Origin: Ectocarpus siliculosus
Lineage: Eukaryota; Sar; Phaeophyceae; Ectocarpales; Ectocarpaceae
Assembly (NCBI GenBank): GCA_000310025.1
Contig: FN649752.1
Location: 3,782,346 to 3,846,345 of the forward strand
Length of the DNA stretch: 64,000 nucleotides
Direction of reading: 5' to 3'
Positions 59,632 to 64,000 of this stretch are shown here, piece by piece. The first letter of the stretch is position 1, and the number at the start of each line of letters is the position of its first letter. The notes under the pieces were generated by a model, which saw nothing but the letters and a program-made list of their open reading frames with translations, was not told the origin of the DNA and did not search any database. The position numbers and the translations under genes were made by a program.

Positions 59632-59750
59632 TCCTCCTCCTCCACTTCCTCCTCCTCTTCCTCCTCCTCCTCCTCCTCCTCCTCCTCTTCCTCCTCTTCT
59701 TCCTCCTCCTCTTCTTGTTCCTCCTCCTCTTCCTCCTACTTCCTGCTGCC
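59632..59750. repeat. (TCC/TCT)n microsatellite
   Basis: A long pyrimidine tract on the plus strand. Frames through it give Ser, Leu or Pro runs and are not credible proteins. Confidence 0.95.
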
Positions 59751-59858
59751 TATCCCGGGGGTGGCCGTTTGACGACAACCAACCGGCCGGGGACAGAGCA
59801 TCGTGCAATCGAAAGGGGCGAGAGAAAGATGTACCGCGATCAAACACGCTGGAGGCAA

Positions 59859-60608
59859 TCAAACGGGCCGAATCGATGATACAACCATTGGTGGGCTGTA
59901 CGCACGCCGTGCTAGCGAAACTCCACTGGGAGGCCTTGCCACGGTCGTAATCAATATTCGTTCAACAGCCATAATATAATTTGTGGGAACATAGTGAACT
60001 GCATCCAGTAAAACCACCCCTCTAACGGCCATCACTTGGCAGCCTCTACCTTGTACATGTGCATGGCAGGACCCAATGTTTCCACGAACAGTGAGTGATG
60101 TAGCAACAACGTATTCGAGCGGTACCGTGAAGACGTCGGTTACACTCGGCTGGTCGAACAAAACGTCTATTGCTACAAGCGCGTAAGGATGACTGCACGA
60201 GCCTAGACCCCGCGGCGGCACGGTGGTCAAGTTGGTGCACACCCACCTCAGGCTCCTGATAGGTTCTTCCAGCCCCCTGCATCACTTCGACGGTGAGAGG
60301 TGTGTCGTTACCCTCGCCATCATGTGTGGATATCTCTGACTCGTCGGCCTGCAGTACGGAAGCATGACGGTCGTGAATGTGCAGGTACGAAAGTGAAGAA
60401 GAAGGCGGGTGGAGAAACTCCATGCTTGGTGTCCCGTTTGCCCTCCGATCCGTACGTGGTAGATGTGCCAGGGGCATGATTGCACCATATTTCGGGCGCC
60501 ACATGCTGCCGGAAGCGCCTAACACCCACTTCCAAGAACGGCTCACCTTGATCTCCACGGTAAATTCGCCATCCATGACTTCTGAACCAGATAATGACAT
60601 CGCGCCTG
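59859..60608 (-). pseudogene. Unrecognised coding region with one frame change
   Basis: On the minus strand an exon-like frame begins after an acceptor-like ttcatgcag at 60608 (MSLSGSEVMDGEFTVEIKVS, WKWVLGASGSMWRPKYGAI, TPLTVEVMQGAGRTYQEP). Near 60250 protein-like sequence continues in another frame (WVCTNLTTVPPRGLGSCSHP, DVLFDQPSVTDVFTVPLEYV, VVLLDAVHYVPTNYIM) to a stop at 59859. A one-base indel explains it best; a splice donor (GAG before gtgggt) is the alternative. The beta-rich, Asn/Thr-bearing style suggests a secreted or surface protein, but I recognise no domain. Confidence 0.35.
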
Positions 60609-61019
60609 CATGAAACGTAATACGAAATGTGAAAAAAAACGCCATCGATTGGAATGATGCTGAAAATTCTCAGGGGATCATGCAGGTCATATGGCAGAAA
60701 AAACTCACAACACTTCGGGTTTCCAATCAACCTTCAACCACGTGGCATTTCGCCACACTGCCCTAGCCATAATGAGTTTTCGCGCAGAGCCTTTTCCCAC
60801 CTTGGTCCGCACCGCCGCTGTTGCCTGCACCCGGCATTCTCCTGAGAGAGGTTTTCGAAACATGAACAGTTTATTGGTACAAGGGCGAACATCACTACAA
60901 CGTTTACAGCCACAGCAGGGCGCGGTCAGTACAGCACTTTTGTGAAGCACGCCACCCCCCCAAAAGACCGCAATTGCAGAGTGTATGATTTTTCAATGTG
61001 ACAACACAGTGTCGAACGA

Positions 61020-61190
61020 CCTGTATAGGCCTCGTTCTGGTCCCAAACGTGGGTTGCTTGGGCTTCCCGGAAATCAAGCTTTGGGTCCCTGCATTGCGTT
61101 GGAACAGGCCGATATATTTAGAGCCTGTTTTTTCCCCCTCCTGGGATAGAGGGAAACGAACGGTTGCGCTTCGCGCTCCGCGGCTCATCA
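61020..61190 (+). repeat. Dispersed repeat family R1, copy 3
   Basis: Direct relative of 51700-51850: cctcgttctggtcccaaa, ggcttcccggaaatcaa, gcgttggaacagg, then the terminal cgcttcgcgctccgcggctc. It is the only copy with an agcctgttttttcccc block as long as that of copy 1. Confidence 0.7.
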
Positions 61191-62178
61191 CAAGTACCAT
61201 AGTCTGTGGGAAATGTGGATACGGCGGTTGCTGATGTACGGGCAACAGCCAGCCGCGTTTGGCATCGAGAGAGAGAAGGAGGAAGACATACATAAAATTA
61301 TCTGCATATGCCCTCTGAAATGAGCGGTATTTACTGCTGCTGCTGTTGCTGTTGCTGGGGCCAGAGAGCTCTCGTGCAGCGCCACAGCCAGTGTGGGCAA
61401 CAGGTGTACATGAAGAGCGCGGCCACCTAAGCAAGGCGCCAGCGGCAGAGAGATACGGAACGGTGTGCACTGAGTCGATTCTTGGTCACTCTCTCCAACT
61501 CTCTCTCAGATCACCAACCTCGGATTCATGGAAAACAGATCAACAGCCTATGTAGAATCAACAATAACGATATGTTACAGAAACTGCCCTGCTGACCTAG
61601 GCGGATTGGAGACCAGCCCTACCGCACACCTCAAACCTCATCTCTCTCCGCCCCATCCCCTGCTACTACTCCACACCCTCAGACTTCGGTCATTGCAATC
61701 ACCCAGCGGGAGAGCAGCAGCAGCAGGAGGAGGAGGAGCGCTTTGCGCACAGAGGGTCGTTGTGCCCAAGAAACCCTTCGACTCTCTTCTCCCGAAGCCG
61801 AAAAGAGAGATGCACGCCGTACTTGTCCGTCCAACCACGGCACTCTGGCAAACGCAGGCCATCGTTCTGATCAATATTGCCATACATCCGGGTGGCGCAA
61901 TGCATTCCCATTCCTCTCATTTACTCCCAAATACATTGTAAAGAATTTGCATCGTGGCATCAAGTCAACGATGATTGGTTTTAACATCTATCAAACGATA
62001 CGGTTATACGAGTAAAACACCGGAGCGGCCGTCCAAACCGTGGCAATGTTCATGGAACCCGATGTGAGGTGTTAGCCATTTACACGCTGAAACATCATAG
62101 ACTTACCAATGATAGAGACTACATGTTGCACGACACGCGTAGAGGCATCAAAGTGTGCACGGTAAACAAAACCCCACG
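61191..62178. other. Intergenic, no gene seen
   Basis: Contains a (CTG)n-like tract at 61335-61357 and a (GCA/GGA)n tract at 61712-61740. No credible exon on either strand. The 3' UTR of the EsV-1-7 gene lies at its right end. Confidence 0.45.
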
Positions 62179-63192
62179 CTACGACTTCTTCTTCGGCCGC
62201 CCCCGAGGGCGTTTCTTTCTTCCCCTAGTGTGCTTTGGGCAGAACTCCGCCTTCTTCTTGGTGGGGCCGTCTGCACCAATTGACGTGTACTTGTTGCACC
62301 CTGGGCGGATACATATCTTGCGAACGACGTTCACCATGTCCGCCTTGGCGTGCTGCGAACAGAGCTCCGGCTTCTTGCTGTCGGCCATACCGAAGAACGA
62401 CTGCTTGATGCACCCTGGGTGGCCGCATTTCTTGTATCCGTGAACGCTAACCATGTCTTCCTTGGCGTGCTTCGCACAGAACTCCGCCTTCTTGCCGTTG
62501 GCTGTTCCGTATGATGGATGCGTGACGCACCCCGGGTAGCCACACCTCTTGGCGACGACGTTTACCATGGCCGGCTTGGCGTGTTTGGCACAGAATTCCG
62601 CCTTCTTGCTCCCTTCTGTGCCATATGACGGGTACTTGAGGCACTCTGGGTGGCCGCACTTCTTGTCGACGACGTTAACCATGTCTTCCTTGGCGTGCTT
62701 CGCACAGAACTCCGCCTTCTTGCTGCCGTCTGTACCGAACGATGGCTGCGTGACGCACCCTGCATGGCCACATCTCTTGCTGACGACGTTCACCATACCC
62801 GGCGACCTGTGCTGAAAGCAGAATTGCGCCTTGCCCCCCTCTGTGCCAAATCTCGGCTTCGTGATGCACCCTGAGTGGCCACACCTCTTGGCGACGACGT
62901 TAACCATGGCCGGTTTGGCGTGTTTGGCACAGAATTCCGCCTTCTTGCTCCCGTCTGTGCCATATGACGGGTACTTTAGGCACTCTGGGTGGCAGCACTT
63001 CTTGTCGACGACGTTAACCATGGCCGGCTTGGAGTGCTTTGAGCAGAACTCAGCCTTCTTGCTCCCGTATTCGCCGAACGATGGCCGTGTTGTGCAGTCG
63101 AGCTCCTGGCAGCATGCTCGTTTCTGTCCATTGCGTCTGGCGGTCGTACGCGTTGACTGCAGAAGAGTACGGTGCAAACCATGATCGAGCAC
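62179..63192 (-). CDS. EsV-1-7 repeat protein with eight repeats and AT-hook-like tail
   Basis: A single open frame on the minus strand, stop TAG at 62179, holds eight tandem units of C-x4-C-x16-C-x2-H (third unit x15, eighth x18) separated by HAKPAMVNVV- or HAKEDMVNVV-type linkers. The family, named from an Ectocarpus virus gene and including the brown-algal developmental regulator IMM, is thought to be a small metal-binding fold. The C-terminus RGRKKRPRGRPKKKS contains the AT-hook core RGRP, which suggests DNA binding. The units are very alike (KYPSYGTDGSKKAEFC twice), so the array expanded recently. The frame begins without an ATG (GTG at 63192), so the true start lies in an upstream exon. 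An acceptor-like cttctgcag ends at 63157, and the ATG frame at 63200-63622 is a candidate partner. Confidence 0.88.
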   Translation of the reverse strand: MLDHGLHRTLLQSTRTTARRNGQKRACCQELDCTTRPSFGEYGSKKAEFCSKHSKPAMVNVVDKKCCHPECLKYPSYGTDGSKKAEFCAKHAKPAMVNVVAKRCGHSGCITKPRFGTEGGKAQFCFQHRSPGMVNVVSKRCGHAGCVTQPSFGTDGSKKAEFCAKHAKEDMVNVVDKKCGHPECLKYPSYGTEGSKKAEFCAKHAKPAMVNVVAKRCGYPGCVTHPSYGTANGKKAEFCAKHAKEDMVSVHGYKKCGHPGCIKQSFFGMADSKKPELCSQHAKADMVNVVRKICIRPGCNKYTSIGADGPTKKKAEFCPKHTRGRKKRPRGRPKKKS

Positions 63193-63199
63193 AACTCAC

Positions 63200-63622
63200 A
63201 TTCCAGTGTTGAGCAGGTCGTTTCTCAAAACCAATTTGAGCGGGTGACATCAGGCAGCAGCGAGAGGAAATCCAATACATTCCACAACAGCGGTGGGGTG
63301 TCCCATCATTTCTAGATTGGTCAGACGTGTAAGACAACGCTATGCTTTTGGTCGGGGTTGAATCAGCCGTCGTTTTCCCACCACCAATGCATGTAAAACT
63401 ACATTCTTCGTGAGGCCCACGCTCTTCGCTGTTCAAGCTCACGGGATAACCGATCCATGCTGCGTGGTATAGGTTGTCTCTCAAGGAAAACGCGACCGAC
63501 AATGCCCCTGGCTCGTCGCTTTCGTCTTTATTTGTTTTGGGTACAGTCGGAGTTTCAAGCGGCGTTTCCTCGACAACCCGCCGAATTTTGGTTTCGAACA
63601 GAAGTCTTCCAAGGCGTGCCAT
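63200..63622 (-). CDS. Possible upstream exon of the EsV-1-7 gene
   Basis: An ATG-started frame (ATG 63622) of 141 codons reads MARLGRLLFETKIRRVVEE, TPLETPTVPKTNKDESDEPG, SLRDNLYHAAWIGYPVSL and onward to PAQHWN, ending at aat before gtgagt. Joining to the acceptor at 63157 keeps the frame and would give a protein of 466 residues, but the implied intron is only 43 nt, far shorter than other introns here. Alternatively it is a separate gene or a frame read by chance. Nothing in it is recognised. Confidence 0.35.
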
Positions 63623-64000
63623 ATGTTTCTGAACCAGCCTGGAGAACCGGGCTTCTTCGAGGTGTGGGAGACCGCGCTGCTCATTTTTTTACATCCACTC
63701 GAAACGCACCCTGCTACCCGTTGCTCTAATAGGCCTCAGTGAAATCGAAAGCTGGCAACGTGGCTGTGCCCAACAAGATGCGTAATGGTTTCGTTTTTTC
63801 GAGATCAGGTAGTAGAGCGATCAACGTGAGCCTTGTACTGGCCTCCGAGCACATCTTCGTGTAGTTTCATGGGGCACGCTCACCATGGGGAACACGCTTC
63901 CCAAACAAAATGCGTGGAGATGCTTCAAAACTGCGCTGCTGGCATCCAGCATCTCGTGGCCGTTAAGAGAAAGTGCGTAGTGATAGCTTCTCAACTACGA
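63623..64000. other. Edge region, no gene seen
   Basis: Upstream of the EsV-1-7 gene on its strand, so possibly promoter or further 5' exons. No motif or exon I can defend. Confidence 0.4.

Noticed and set aside
59406-59879. Leu-, Ser- or Pro-rich frames
   Set aside because: Produced by the TCC/TCT microsatellite in three frames.
62549-63184. Plus-strand frames through the EsV-1-7 array
   Set aside because: They are antisense repeats of the Cys/His units; the minus strand has the family motif and a single long frame.

Overview
The window looks like nuclear DNA of a brown alga (Ectocarpus-type stramenopile). The evidence is EsV-1-7 cysteine motifs (C-x4-C-x16-C-x2-H), two plastid proteins with stramenopile bipartite targeting (signal peptide followed by a Phe, as in the ASAF motif), genes cut into short exons by introns mostly of 0.2-1.2 kb, and many microsatellites. 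The organism is inferred. The G-run at 1-29 and the N-run at 17383-17563 are probably assembly artefacts or gaps.

The left half (about 0.4-29.9 kb) holds ordinary host genes whose exons I could join in frame: a 5'-truncated coiled-coil protein (440-7689, +); COX17, the mitochondrial copper chaperone (9290-13025, -), with one 3.5 kb repeat-bearing intron; an RbgA/YlqF-type circularly permuted GTPase with a plastid leader (13241-17943, +), divergent from COX17; a DUF1499 protein predicted for the thylakoid lumen (19892-23068, -); and a bacterial-type YchF/OLA1 GTPase (24463-29893, +), divergent from the DUF1499 gene. The RbgA and DUF1499 products are both predicted plastid proteins and lie side by side. 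YchF is bacterial-like, but its destination is unclear.

The right half (about 30-64 kb) is accessory and repeat-rich. It has two diverged copies (32-35.4 kb and 39.5-41.9 kb) of a block encoding an unrecognised modular protein, and two copies (37.7-38.1 and 52.2-52.5 kb) of a second unrecognised gene. It also has inverted duplications, tandem arrays and palindrome clusters.

The most striking object is a pogo-like DNA transposon (44151-48512) with matching terminal inverted repeats and a TA duplication. Its transposase carries an exact EsV-1-7 motif near the N-terminus. An EsV-1-7 pseudogene (about 57 kb) and an eight-repeat EsV-1-7 gene with an AT-hook-like tail (62.2-63.2 kb) lie within 20 kb of it. 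No reverse transcriptase, integrase, capsid, rRNA, CRISPR or certain tRNA gene was seen.
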